Assembly (NCBI GenBank): GCA_024698145.1
Contig: JAILRO010000058.1
Span: 1 to 63,422, forward strand
Length of the DNA: 63,422 nt
Direction: 5' to 3'
Origin: Lachnospiraceae bacterium
GTDB lineage: Bacteria; Bacillota; Clostridia; Lachnospirales; Lachnospiraceae
Under the pieces are notes generated by a model. That model was not told where the DNA came from. It searched no databases and was given only the letters and a program-made list of their open reading frames with translations. Each line of letters starts with the position of its first letter. Position 1 is the stretch's first letter. The translations under genes and the position numbers were made by a program. Shown piece after piece: positions 17,274-26,310 of the stretch.

Positions 17274-19550
17274 ATGAATTTTTTTAAGAAGAGAACAAAA
17301 GAAAAAAACATTCATGAAGAAGTGAAAGAAGAAGTAAAGAGTGTAGAAAATCAGCAAGAAGAAGAGGTTGTTGAGGGTAAGAAATACAAAATACACCCGT
17401 TTATAATGTATCTTTTCCTTGCATTTATACTAAACATTTTGCTTGAGACACTTAGCAGACATTCGCTTATTAAGGCGTTTGCGTTTATAGGTAAATCACC
17501 GTTGGTATTCATCTATAATGCAATTATTATATTTGTTACGTTGTCTTTGGTATTGTTTGCGAAGAGAAAGGTTTTTGCAACGGTATTCGTGTGTGCAATG
17601 TGGGTTATTTCTGCTTTTGCGAACTGGATAGTGTTATGCTTTAGAACAACACCGTTCTCGGCTATTGACATTCTTATGATGCGTAACGTTATGACAATGC
17701 TTGATAAGTATATGACCAAATGGCAACTTGTTTTTAGTCTTATTGGGGCTATATTGGTTGTTTTGTTGCTTGTTTATCTTTATATCAGATTGCCGAAATC
17801 CAAGAGCAAGAGAAGACCTTTCCGCGCTGCAGCGTATGTGTGTATGTGTGCGATTTTGATTTACACACTTACGAAAGTTGCAGTTAAAACTCAGACGGTA
17901 TCTGACAACTTTGGTAATCTTGCATACGCTTATAATGATTACGGATTTGCGTATTGTTTCTCTAACAGTATTATTGATGTAGGTATCAGCAAGCCTAAGA
18001 ATTACAGTCAGGATACCGTGGAGGAGATAACCTCAAAACTTCATTACAATAAGGATGAGGTTCAGTTCTTGACAAGCGAGGAAGCAGTAACTACTGAAGT
18101 AACAACGGAAGCAACGGATTCCAAGGATAAAGAAACAACAACGGAAACAACAACGGAAACAACAACCGAGCAGGAAAGTAAGGTAAAATACTATACTAAC
18201 GACAAAGCTACAGTTAAGAATCCTAATATAATTGTTATTCAGCTTGAGTCGATATTTGATGTCAAGTATATGAAGGATTTGCGGGTTAAAGAACGTGTAA
18301 TGCCGACATTTTCAAAGTTGAAGAGTCAGTATTCTTCAGGACTTTTCACTGTACCTGCTGTTGGAGCGGGAACGGCCAATACGGAGTTTGAGGTTCAGAC
18401 CGGTATGAGTACACAGTTCTTCGGAGCCGGAGAATATCCGTTTAAGACGATTATGAAGCGTCAGTCTTGTGACAGCATGGCATATGATCTTAAGAGATAC
18501 GGTTATGCCACTGCGGGATTCCATAATAACGATGCAACTTTTTATGAGAGATATATTGATTACTCTAACCTTGGTTTTGATGTATTTACGGCTATGGAGC
18601 ATATGTATTTCTTACAGAAGACTCCGAGAGGATGGACTAAGGATAACATACTCGACAATCTTATGATTGAGCGTATGAAACAGACAGAGGGTAGAGACTA
18701 TATCACTACTATTTCGGTACAGGCACACGGAAGATATCCTAAGAAGCATACAGAGACGTTGTATCATAACACATGTTATTTTACAGGCGAGTATGAAGGC
18801 GATACCGAGAAGGAAGCAGCATGGGAATACTACATCAATATGTGTCGTGAAACAGATGATATGGTAAGAGACTTGATTAAGGAACTTGAAGATTTTGATG
18901 AGCCTACAGTTGTATTTATGTATGGCGATCATTTGCCAAGTTTGACCCTTAAAGACACCGATCTTAGAACAATCAATCTTTATCAGACAGAATGGATTCT
19001 TTGGGATAATATAGGTCTTAAGGTTGAACACAAGGACATTACTGCTTATCAGGCAAGTACTTATATATTTAACAGATTGAATCTCGATGGTGGACTTATG
19101 CAGCATTTCCATAATGAATATATGGATAGTGCAGACCATGAGGATTATCTGAATAAATTAGAGATGCTTGAATATGATACATTATACGGTGAGGATTATG
19201 CGTTTGATGGTGTTAATCCGTTCCCGAAAACCAATATGACAATGGGACTTAGAGATATTGTTGTCGAAGGTTATGAGGATGGAATTAAATACATTTCAAT
19301 TAAGGGAAAAGGCTTTAACGAGTTTTCAATCGTCAATGTTGATGGCAAAGAAGTAGATACCAAATACTACAATTACCAGACGTTAATGATTCCGGTTGGA
19401 AGTCTTGATGATGCAAAAGAGATCACAGTATCTCAGGTTGGTGATGATCACATTGTATTGTCAACGTCAAAGCCTTATAAGATTGAACGGGAAAGTACAG
19501 AAGAAACGACAGAAAATGATTCTGTTCCTGCAGAAAATGAGGCGCAATGA
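17274..19550 (+). CDS. LTA synthase-like membrane sulfatase
   Basis: This 758-residue enzyme belongs to the LtaS/OpgB (alkaline phosphatase-like) group, which transfers or cleaves glycerol-phosphate-type groups outside the membrane. A Lys/Glu-rich N-terminal tail of about 40 residues precedes about five helices (45-205). A Thr/Glu-rich linker follows (TTEVTTEATD and TTTETTTETTTEQ near 275-300). The sulfatase domain begins NIIVIQLESIFDV with a metal-ligand Glu. The catalytic Thr lies in GAGTANTEFE near 367, and YGDHLPSL supplies late metal ligands. A C-terminal beta domain of about 100 residues is extra. The start is four bases after the hydrolase stop. Candidate products are teichoic-acid-like polymers, but the substrate is not evident. 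Confidence 0.85.
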   Translation: MNFFKKRTKEKNIHEEVKEEVKSVENQQEEEVVEGKKYKIHPFIMYLFLAFILNILLETLSRHSLIKAFAFIGKSPLVFIYNAIIIFVTLSLVLFAKRKVFATVFVCAMWVISAFANWIVLCFRTTPFSAIDILMMRNVMTMLDKYMTKWQLVFSLIGAILVVLLLVYLYIRLPKSKSKRRPFRAAAYVCMCAILIYTLTKVAVKTQTVSDNFGNLAYAYNDYGFAYCFSNSIIDVGISKPKNYSQDTVEEITSKLHYNKDEVQFLTSEEAVTTEVTTEATDSKDKETTTETTTETTTEQESKVKYYTNDKATVKNPNIIVIQLESIFDVKYMKDLRVKERVMPTFSKLKSQYSSGLFTVPAVGAGTANTEFEVQTGMSTQFFGAGEYPFKTIMKRQSCDSMAYDLKRYGYATAGFHNNDATFYERYIDYSNLGFDVFTAMEHMYFLQKTPRGWTKDNILDNLMIERMKQTEGRDYITTISVQAHGRYPKKHTETLYHNTCYFTGEYEGDTEKEAAWEYYINMCRETDDMVRDLIKELEDFDEPTVVFMYGDHLPSLTLKDTDLRTINLYQTEWILWDNIGLKVEHKDITAYQASTYIFNRLNLDGGLMQHFHNEYMDSADHEDYLNKLEMLEYDTLYGEDYAFDGVNPFPKTNMTMGLRDIVVEGYEDGIKYISIKGKGFNEFSIVNVDGKEVDTKYYNYQTLMIPVGSLDDAKEITVSQVGDDHIVLSTSKPYKIERESTEETTENDSVPAENEAQ

Positions 19551-19567
19551 TTTATAGGTGGGCTTGA

Positions 19568-20026
19568 ATGAAAAAACGAACTATAATCAGAATTATAAGC
19601 AGAATACTATTTGTTATATACATGATTTTTCTGGTGTATTTTCTGTTTCTTTCCGATGGATTTGGAAGGCATTCGGGAAAAGACACATATAATCTTGTAC
19701 CGTTTCGAGAAATACAACGATTTGTTGTGTATTGGAATCAGATAGGATTCTATTATGCCAGCATTAATCTTCTTGGCAATGTGGTAGCATTTATGCCTTT
19801 TGGAGCGTTGATAAGATGGGTGCTGAATAAGAGGGTGAGATGGTACGAGGCCGGATTATATACGTTATTATTCAGTCTTATGGTAGAAATATGTCAGCGA
19901 ATAATGATGGTCGGTGTGTTTGATGTTGATGATATTATTCTCAATACAACCGGCGGCTTGTTGGGATTTTTGGTATATTATATATTGTTGCTGATAAATA
20001 GAAGGAGCGAGGAAAATGGTAGGTAA
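19568..20026 (+). CDS. VanZ-like membrane protein
   Basis: This 152-residue protein has four hydrophobic helices. VanZ-family marks are present: YNLVPFREIQRF after helix 1, NLLGNVVAFMPFGALI, and DVDDIILNTTGGLLGF near the end. Members are linked to teicoplanin resistance and cell-surface change, but the biochemical role is unknown. It overlaps the next gene by 11 bases. The position after the LTA-synthase-like gene fits an envelope role. Confidence 0.85.
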   Translation: MKKRTIIRIISRILFVIYMIFLVYFLFLSDGFGRHSGKDTYNLVPFREIQRFVVYWNQIGFYYASINLLGNVVAFMPFGALIRWVLNKRVRWYEAGLYTLLFSLMVEICQRIMMVGVFDVDDIILNTTGGLLGFLVYYILLLINRRSEENGR

Positions 20027-20330
20027 GAATGTATATAGTGTAAAGAGTATATGTGTTGATGCCGTTATTTCGTGCGTGCTTGCAGGAGTTTCTTTTATTT
20101 GTCAGTTTACGGCATTTATTATTTCGTATGTTAAGGGTGGCAGAGGACCGAAGGCGGTAGGACTTTTGGGAATTGCCGCGCTTTTATTTGCCATAACAGG
20201 ATTGGTTTTTTGCAGAAGTGCATGGAAATCTCCTGATGGTGGAATATTTATGAAAAGAATATCCGGTGCGGCCAATGTGGTTATGATTGTGATTCTGGTC
20301 GTATTCTTTATTATTGGATTGAAAGGTTAG
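20016..20330 (+). CDS. Small membrane protein, three or four helices
   Basis: This 104-residue protein is mostly hydrophobic, with helices near 10-35, 48-65 and 82-103 and a GGRGPKAVG loop between the first two. It resembles small clostridial membrane proteins annotated as DUF6142; that assignment is from memory. The start is inside the end of the VanZ-like gene, after AAGGAGCGAGG. No function can be given. Confidence 0.65.
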   Translation: MVGKNVYSVKSICVDAVISCVLAGVSFICQFTAFIISYVKGGRGPKAVGLLGIAALLFAITGLVFCRSAWKSPDGGIFMKRISGAANVVMIVILVVFFIIGLKG

Positions 20331-20335
20331 GAAAT

Positions 20336-22408
20336 ATGAATTACAGCGAATTATTTAAGGATTCCAATGAAGAAGTGGCGGAGCGCTACGAGCTTGTTGT
20401 TGAGCGTATAAAAGAATACATTGATAATGAAAATGATACCTCAGAATATGCTGATTATTTTCATAAAGTGGCGAACTTTTATATAATGCTTTCAAAGTGG
20501 TATGAGTATGATGAAAGCAATTTTGAGTCTGCAGATGTAGATGAGCTTGCAAAATGGAACAATCAATTATACGAGGACGTAAAGCCTGATAATTATAAGA
20601 CAAGCTATGCTAATCCGGTATATGCAACAAAAATTTTGGGTGTTGAGTATGGCCCGCTGCTTTGTTTTTTATATACAGAGATAAGAAGCGGTATTGTATA
20701 TGCAACTGAAAAGAGACTTAAGGAATTAATTCTCTACGGTGAATTATTTGTTCAGGTGCTTTGCATGTTTGAGGACGAAATGCCTACGGTTAATGAACTT
20801 AAAGAAACTCTTTATTATTTTGTAAATGACTATGTGACAGACTTTGTTGATTACAGAGTGAGCGAGATATTAGATCCAAAGCTTTCCTTTGCAACGGATA
20901 TTGTAATGGAGAGTGATCTTTCTGATATAAGATATTTGTATCGTTACGGAGAGTATATAAGTGATAATGAGATAGAACTTGCAAGATTTCTTGGTGACAT
21001 GAGTGATGAAGCCATAGAGAGTATGGCATATACCTACACACATGGTTATGAAGAAGGGTTTAAGGTAGCGGGAATTGATCTTACAAAAAAGAAATCGGTT
21101 AACATAAGATATTCTGTCGGACAGGAAAGAATTGTAAAAGCGGCTGTAAATCAATTTGAAAAAATGGGATTAAAACCTGTTATTTACCGTGCGGCTATTG
21201 AGAGAGTTAACAGAAAGCTGACTATAAGATCCGGCTACTGTTCAACATCTGTCAATAAACAATATGATTATGATCATCGCATGGATGATGCATTATTTAT
21301 TGATAAAGCGTTTGTAGAACGTAAGATAGATGCAACAAGAAATGCATATGAGAGCAGAAAACAACTCGCGAAGGAGTATGCCGGACCTGCTGTAATAGAA
21401 ATGTTTGGAGAGAAGCCTTTTGAACCGGTCAATAATGATGAGAATATGAGGCTTAGTGAAAAGCAGCAGAAACTATCGGTATATATGACTTCTGAATTGT
21501 CGAAGCTTATTAACATTTATATTCCTCAAAGTGAGTACAGTTTCACGATAATCGCGTATCCGTTGCCGGAAATCGGAGACAACTTCAAAGAGATATTTGA
21601 TGCTATTGTCAAGATAAATACTCTTGATAATGAGGCTTACAAGAAAGTGCAACAGATTATCATAGATGAGCTTGATAAGGCGGTATCGGTAAAGGTGGTT
21701 GGCTGCGGAGATAATTGTACGGATATGACGGTTATGATGCATGACTTGGCAAATCCTTCAAAAGAGACAAACTTCGAGAATTGCACAGCCGATGTCAATA
21801 TCCCTGTGGGTGAGGTATTCACATCACCAAAACTTACGGGAACTTATGGTGTCCTTAATGTATCAGAGGTTTACCTTAATGAGTTGAAGTATAAGAACTT
21901 AAAGATAACATTTAAGGATGGAAAAATAGCCGAATATACGTGTGATAATTTTGAGACAGAAGAAGAAAACAGAGCGTACATCAAAGAAAATGTTATGTTT
22001 AACAGAGAGACATTGCCGATTGGCGAGTTTGCGATAGGAACCAATACAACGGCTTATGTTCTTGCAAATGAGTTTGATATTGTATATAAGTTGCCAATAC
22101 TGATTGCAGAGAAAATGGGACCGCATTTTGCAGTTGGAGATACTTGCTATTCGAGAAGTGAAGAGATAAGATTGTATAATCCTGATGGCAAGGAGATTGT
22201 GGCAAAAGATAATGAGTGTTCGCTCTTGCGAGATACCGATGAGGATAATGCTTATTTTAACTGCCATACGGATATAACAATACCTTACGATGAATTGAAG
22301 GCGATAACAAGTCTTCATGCGGATGGTACAGAGGTAGACATAATACGTGATGGGCGATTTGTACTTGAAGGTTGCGATATGTTAAATGAGCCTTTTAAGA
22401 AGGCATAA
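20336..22408 (+). CDS. M29 (AmpS/PepS) aminopeptidase with long N-terminal extension
   Basis: This 690-residue protein has an M29-type metallo-aminopeptidase in its C-terminal about 400 residues. Metal-ligand candidates line up with the family: Glu in VGEVFTSP near 508, Glu in GEFAIGTN near 564, His in MGPHFAVGDT near 602, and His and Asp in CHTDITI near 643-645. Typical M29 enzymes have about 410 residues, so roughly 280 N-terminal residues are extra. That region is acidic, helical and unlike any family I recognise. The start lies five bases after the previous stop, so it ends the 14141-22408 cluster. It is predicted to be cytosolic. Confidence 0.78.
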   Translation: MNYSELFKDSNEEVAERYELVVERIKEYIDNENDTSEYADYFHKVANFYIMLSKWYEYDESNFESADVDELAKWNNQLYEDVKPDNYKTSYANPVYATKILGVEYGPLLCFLYTEIRSGIVYATEKRLKELILYGELFVQVLCMFEDEMPTVNELKETLYYFVNDYVTDFVDYRVSEILDPKLSFATDIVMESDLSDIRYLYRYGEYISDNEIELARFLGDMSDEAIESMAYTYTHGYEEGFKVAGIDLTKKKSVNIRYSVGQERIVKAAVNQFEKMGLKPVIYRAAIERVNRKLTIRSGYCSTSVNKQYDYDHRMDDALFIDKAFVERKIDATRNAYESRKQLAKEYAGPAVIEMFGEKPFEPVNNDENMRLSEKQQKLSVYMTSELSKLINIYIPQSEYSFTIIAYPLPEIGDNFKEIFDAIVKINTLDNEAYKKVQQIIIDELDKAVSVKVVGCGDNCTDMTVMMHDLANPSKETNFENCTADVNIPVGEVFTSPKLTGTYGVLNVSEVYLNELKYKNLKITFKDGKIAEYTCDNFETEEENRAYIKENVMFNRETLPIGEFAIGTNTTAYVLANEFDIVYKLPILIAEKMGPHFAVGDTCYSRSEEIRLYNPDGKEIVAKDNECSLLRDTDEDNAYFNCHTDITIPYDELKAITSLHADGTEVDIIRDGRFVLEGCDMLNEPFKKA

Positions 22409-22442
22409 GATATATTATAAGTGATTTGGAGGAAAATGCTAT

Positions 22443-23378
22443 ATGGAATTAGTGATTCAGTTTTTGTTGTTGATACTCGGTTTTGTAATGCTTGTTAAAG
22501 GCGCTGATTGGTTCGTGGACGGTGCAGCGGGAATAGCCGAGAAGTTCGGTATTCCACAGCTTGTTATCGGACTTACGATTGTTGCGATGGGAACATCTGC
22601 ACCTGAGGCGGCGGTAAGTATTACTGCAGCGCTTCATGGCAATGCTGACATAACAATCGGTAATGTTGTCGGAAGTAATATTATAAATATACTTGTTATA
22701 CTTGGTCTTACATCGGTAATCGTTGCTATAGCAGTCGGACAATCTACCGTAAAATACGAGATTCCATATATGCTCTTTGTTTCTGTATTATTGCTAGTAT
22801 TTGGTTATACAGGTGGCAATATAAGTTTTATAGAGGGTGTTGCTTTATGGGTAGCGTTTATCGTGTATCTCGTATATCTCTTTATAATGGCAAAGAACAA
22901 TAAAGAGGAAGCACCTGATGAGAAGAAAAAGCCGATATGGCTTCTTATAATTCTTGTTATAATCGGTGTTGTGCTTATTGTTAAAGGTAGTGATGTTGCA
23001 GTTGGAGCGGCTACAAAGATTGCAATTGCAGCTCATCTTAGTGAGAGATTCATCGGACTTACTATTGTGGCATTGGGAACTTCATTGCCGGAGCTTGTTA
23101 CATCTGTAACGGCTGCAAAGAAGGGCAAGGCTGATATTGCAATCGGTAATATTGTTGGAAGTAATATGTTCAACATATTGTTTGTTGTAGGTACAACCGC
23201 ACTTATTACACCTGTTCCATTTGCATCTAATTTCGTTGTGGATATGATAGTAGCAATAGCGGCAGGAGTACTTCTGTGGGTATGTGTATTCAAGAACAAG
23301 AAACTTGGACGTCTTGGAGGAAGTTTGATGTTGCTTGGATATGCCGGATATTTGGCATATCTTATTATGTTAAAATAG
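22443..23378 (+). CDS. Calcium/sodium antiporter, CaCA family (YrbG-like)
   Basis: This 311-residue cation exchanger has ten predicted helices. The two alpha repeats are clear: GTSAPEAAVS with GNVVGSNIIN near residues 45-85, and GTSLPELVTS with GNIVGSNMFN near 215-250, the inverted-repeat ion site of NCX-type exchangers. A polar loop (AKNNKEEAPDEKKK) joins the halves. The ribosome site TTGGAGG supports the ATG. The gap to the peptidase gene is 34 bases, so co-transcription is possible. A strong bidirectional terminator lies downstream. Confidence 0.93.
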   Translation: MELVIQFLLLILGFVMLVKGADWFVDGAAGIAEKFGIPQLVIGLTIVAMGTSAPEAAVSITAALHGNADITIGNVVGSNIINILVILGLTSVIVAIAVGQSTVKYEIPYMLFVSVLLLVFGYTGGNISFIEGVALWVAFIVYLVYLFIMAKNNKEEAPDEKKKPIWLLIILVIIGVVLIVKGSDVAVGAATKIAIAAHLSERFIGLTIVALGTSLPELVTSVTAAKKGKADIAIGNIVGSNMFNILFVVGTTALITPVPFASNFVVDMIVAIAAGVLLWVCVFKNKKLGRLGGSLMLLGYAGYLAYLIMLK

Positions 23379-23468
23379 ATAGAATTAAAATTAGAAAAAC
23401 ACGCTGGCGCAAGGTAGAATCGTTGAATAATGGCGTGTTGTTATATGGATAATGAAATGGTCAAAGAA

Positions 23469-23507
23469 GAAAAGAGTTCTCTTGTTAATAAGAGAACTCT
23501 TTTTTAA
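23469..23507. terminator. Bidirectional terminator between convergent genes
   Basis: A 13-bp stem AAAGAGTTCTCTT with AAGAGAACTCTTT and runs of A and T on either side. It ends both the antiporter transcript and the minus-strand metallophosphoesterase transcript. Confidence 0.88.
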
Positions 23508-23512
23508 TGTTG

Positions 23513-24121
23513 CTACTCATGTATATCGTAATCAAATACATGCTTCTCAAAAGCATTGATTATTGTTGTATGCTCGTTGTATTTGTATTCGCGCTGATGA
23601 TTCCAGCTATAATTAAGATGCACATGTCCGTGAATGAAGTACTTGGGCTTGTATTTGTCAAGCATCGATGTAAAGACCTTAAATCCTTTGTGTGGAAGGT
23701 CATCGCCATCATTTATTCCGGCAGCGGGAGCGTGAGTTACAAGTATGTCGAAGCCACGATGAAGCTTGATTTTTAGCCACAGTTTGCTCGCACGTGTTTT
23801 CATTTCGCTCTCCGTGTACTGGAACTTGCTTGAATTGTTGTAGCGCATAGAACCACCAAGTCCGACAATACGCACACCTTTATACACATATATATCGTCG
23901 TCAATACATATGCAACCCTCGGGTGGTTTCTCTTCGTATCCGCCATCGTGATTGCCGTGTACATATAGTATAGGTACTTTGGCAAAGGTCGCAAGGAAGG
24001 AAAGGTATTCTGCTTTAAGATCCCCGCAGGAAATGATAAGGTCTATGTCCGCAATTTTACTTTTCTCAAAATAATCCCACAAGTATTTTGATTCTTCATC
24101 GGAAAGTGCAAGTATTCTCAT
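23513..24121 (-). CDS. Metallophosphoesterase, YfcE/MJ0936-like
   Basis: This 202-residue calcineurin-type phosphoesterase carries GDLKAEY, GNHDGGY, THAP and HGHVH motifs in the right order. The usual first motif D-x-H is changed: the N-terminus reads LALSDEESK, with Asp-Glu-Glu and no His, so one metal site may be altered. Its start overlaps the end of the ParB/BMP gene by four bases (ATGA), so the pair is translationally coupled on the minus strand. The substrate is unknown; small members of the family act on phosphodiesters. Confidence 0.85.
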   Translation of the reverse strand: MRILALSDEESKYLWDYFEKSKIADIDLIISCGDLKAEYLSFLATFAKVPILYVHGNHDGGYEEKPPEGCICIDDDIYVYKGVRIVGLGGSMRYNNSSKFQYTESEMKTRASKLWLKIKLHRGFDILVTHAPAAGINDGDDLPHKGFKVFTSMLDKYKPKYFIHGHVHLNYSWNHQREYKYNEHTTIINAFEKHVFDYDIHE

Positions 24122-26052
24122 AGCAAGGAAGCACCTCCTTTGTCAGGAGTTGCTGCATCAAGACCACGAAGTGATACAACTTCTTTTGCTGAATCGATAA
24201 GGTCATCGATATTAGGTATTGAACCGATAACATTCTCGTTAAGCCAATCCATAGTCATTATCTCTTCAGGACGAAGTACACTGTACTCATCGCATTTTAA
24301 TAATCCGTTTTGATCAGTGAGCGGTCCGGAAAAAGGATGATATATTCCTGATGATATTGATTTTTTCATGAGTTCAACTAATTTGCTAACGCCAACCGGC
24401 AGATTATTTGAATAAATGATATCAATAACACCGGCAGAAAGTCCCCACCAGTAATTGATTGCTTTGTCTGACTCGTCGTCTTTCCACGAGCCTTTGAATA
24501 TGCTGTTGATGAGCTCTTCGTATAAAGCACCCCAGTGATAGATCGGTACTGCTATGTTCTTCTTTTCATCATTTTTCTCTGCGTATAATCCAAATCGTCT
24601 CTGCCCATTTTCCGGAGTTAATGAGTCTTGAGAAGAAATATAACTGATACCTCTTTCCTTGAAGAAACCGTTTACATCAAAATCCTTCATGGTTGACCAT
24701 GCAAGGTAAACAGTCGCACGTGGATTAACCATTTTTGCACCGAGTGCGAATGCATTGATGTTGGCTGCTTCACCAAATATCGGATAGTCATCTACATAAC
24801 CGATTTTGTCATTGGTACATAATGCTCCGGCAATTATACCTGTTAAGAACTTTGCTTCGTACATTCTTGTGTAATAAGTTCTTACAGTTGCGTGAGAGGA
24901 GTTGAGGGAACAATTGAGGATCTTAACATCCGGATGATTCGCTGCAACCTTAACACAAGCTTTGATGAGCTTAGGTGTTGTAGCAAATACTATCTCATTA
25001 CCGTCTTTACATACTGCTTCAAGAATATTTTCTGCATTATCATCTACACCGTTAGTGATGTACGTTTTTGTTTCGATGATTTCACCCAAGTTTTCCTCAA
25101 GGTGCAATCTTCCTAATTCATGACCATATACCCAATCGGAAGTAGAGGGCTCTTTGTCATAGACAAATGCAACCTTTCTTTTCTTTAAGGTTTTGATTTT
25201 GTTAAGAACTGTTTTGACTGCATGTGTTTCCTCGTTTGGATCCATCAAAAGTTCAACAGAGTCGTCATCCTGGAGAAGAACGATTTCAGGCCAGATTTTA
25301 TCAAGATTTTTCTTAATATCAACGCTGGTCATGTTCATTGCTTCCGAATATGGATATAAAGAAAGGTAGTACAGCATAATATCGTCGCAGGTTATATTTG
25401 AAAGCTTGCGACCACCTTTTTCTTTGTATGCATTGTAAAATGCTGTATGGAATGAAGAGAAATCGAGAAGATCATCATCTGACCATTTTTCGCCCGGTTT
25501 CTTACCTACAGCTTCTATTAATTTTGGATAACTACCAAGTTTTGAAAATGCAAGATAGTTTATTTTTGTAAGGTCGTAAAAGTCCATGAATTCGTAGTAA
25601 AACAAAACTTCTTCGTCATCAGTTTTTTTAGGTACCTTACGTGTTACGTCCGCAAGAATTGATGGGGAATCAAAGTATTTTAAAACACTTACACGCTTGT
25701 TTCCCTCAACAACATAGTAGCGGTTCATATATTCATATACTTTGACAGCGTCGTGAATTCCTTCCTCAATCTGAGCATCTACCAGGTGAGACCATTTTGC
25801 AGAAAACTCTGAACCGTAGTCAAGTAAAGGCATGAAATTATTGGCAAATGCCTGGGTTCTGCCGGCAGTACTTGTTCCGACAACCTGATACAAAGGGATG
25901 TTTGATACGCCAAGTCTTACCTCACATTCAATCTCGGAGTGCGACAGAATATCGTCCAAAACCGGAAGGTATGGATACTGTCCTTTTGATGTTGCGCTTT
26001 TGTATGCTTTAAGACCCATTTTCTGGGCTTTCATATAATCTTCATATGCCAT
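24118..26052 (-). CDS. Cytosolic ParB-like / BMP nucleoside-binding fusion
   Basis: This 644-residue protein has two parts. The first about 290 residues include a ParB/Srx-like stretch (YYVVEGNKRVSVLKYFDS near 130-147) and helical sequence. From about residue 305 it matches the BMP/PnrA periplasmic-binding fold: KRKVAFVYDKEP, then GHELGRLHLEENLG, EIVFATTPKLIKA, EAKFLTGIIAG and KIGYVDDYPIFGEAANINAFALGA. BMP lipoproteins normally carry a signal peptide and Cys anchor and bind nucleosides for an ABC importer. Neither is present here and there is no transporter nearby, so it should be a cytosolic sensor. The metallophosphoesterase is its operon partner. The structured repeat lies immediately upstream. 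Confidence 0.8.
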   Translation of the reverse strand: MAYEDYMKAQKMGLKAYKSATSKGQYPYLPVLDDILSHSEIECEVRLGVSNIPLYQVVGTSTAGRTQAFANNFMPLLDYGSEFSAKWSHLVDAQIEEGIHDAVKVYEYMNRYYVVEGNKRVSVLKYFDSPSILADVTRKVPKKTDDEEVLFYYEFMDFYDLTKINYLAFSKLGSYPKLIEAVGKKPGEKWSDDDLLDFSSFHTAFYNAYKEKGGRKLSNITCDDIMLYYLSLYPYSEAMNMTSVDIKKNLDKIWPEIVLLQDDDSVELLMDPNEETHAVKTVLNKIKTLKKRKVAFVYDKEPSTSDWVYGHELGRLHLEENLGEIIETKTYITNGVDDNAENILEAVCKDGNEIVFATTPKLIKACVKVAANHPDVKILNCSLNSSHATVRTYYTRMYEAKFLTGIIAGALCTNDKIGYVDDYPIFGEAANINAFALGAKMVNPRATVYLAWSTMKDFDVNGFFKERGISYISSQDSLTPENGQRRFGLYAEKNDEKKNIAVPIYHWGALYEELINSIFKGSWKDDESDKAINYWWGLSAGVIDIIYSNNLPVGVSKLVELMKKSISSGIYHPFSGPLTDQNGLLKCDEYSVLRPEEIMTMDWLNENVIGSIPNIDDLIDSAKEVVSLRGLDAATPDKGGASLL

Positions 26053-26072
26053 GATGTCACCTCATTTATTTG

Positions 26073-26310
26073 TTGCTGTTTAGTTAAGTTTTACGAGTGA
26101 AACTTCTAATTGTTTTAAGGCGTCTCTTATGATTACAGTTCCATCGCAGGCCGCTTTCGCTGCGTATAAGAACGCAACGGTACTAAACTCACACTCCGTG
26201 TTCGTTAAGTGCCGGCGTCTTATGAGCACCTGCTTATGAAAACTGCAATCACACGAGACGCATAATATACTTTTTCCAAGTTTCGCATGTACAACCCAGT
26301 GGGTGGTGCG
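26073..26310 (+). ncRNA. Structured repeat RNA element, copy 2
   Basis: Homologous to 1-294 in the opposite orientation. A closing helix pairs 26097-26105 with 26278-26286. Inner helices pair 26120-26126 with 26255-26261, 26146-26150 with 26229-26233, 26165-26171 with 26218-26224, and a hairpin spans 26182-26210. Four pairs of that hairpin differ from copy 1 by changes on both sides. G-U wobbles at several helices would become A-C mismatches on the other strand, so plus-strand transcription is preferred; one helix argues the other way. The 5' edge lies 20 bases from the start of the minus-strand ParB/BMP gene. No promoter or terminator was recognised. A leader of that gene, or a mobile non-coding element, are alternatives. 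Confidence 0.65.

Noticed and set aside
18612-19139. A 175-codon open frame antisense to the LTA-synthase-like gene
   Set aside because: Shadow frame of a strongly supported coding region, with no start signals of its own.
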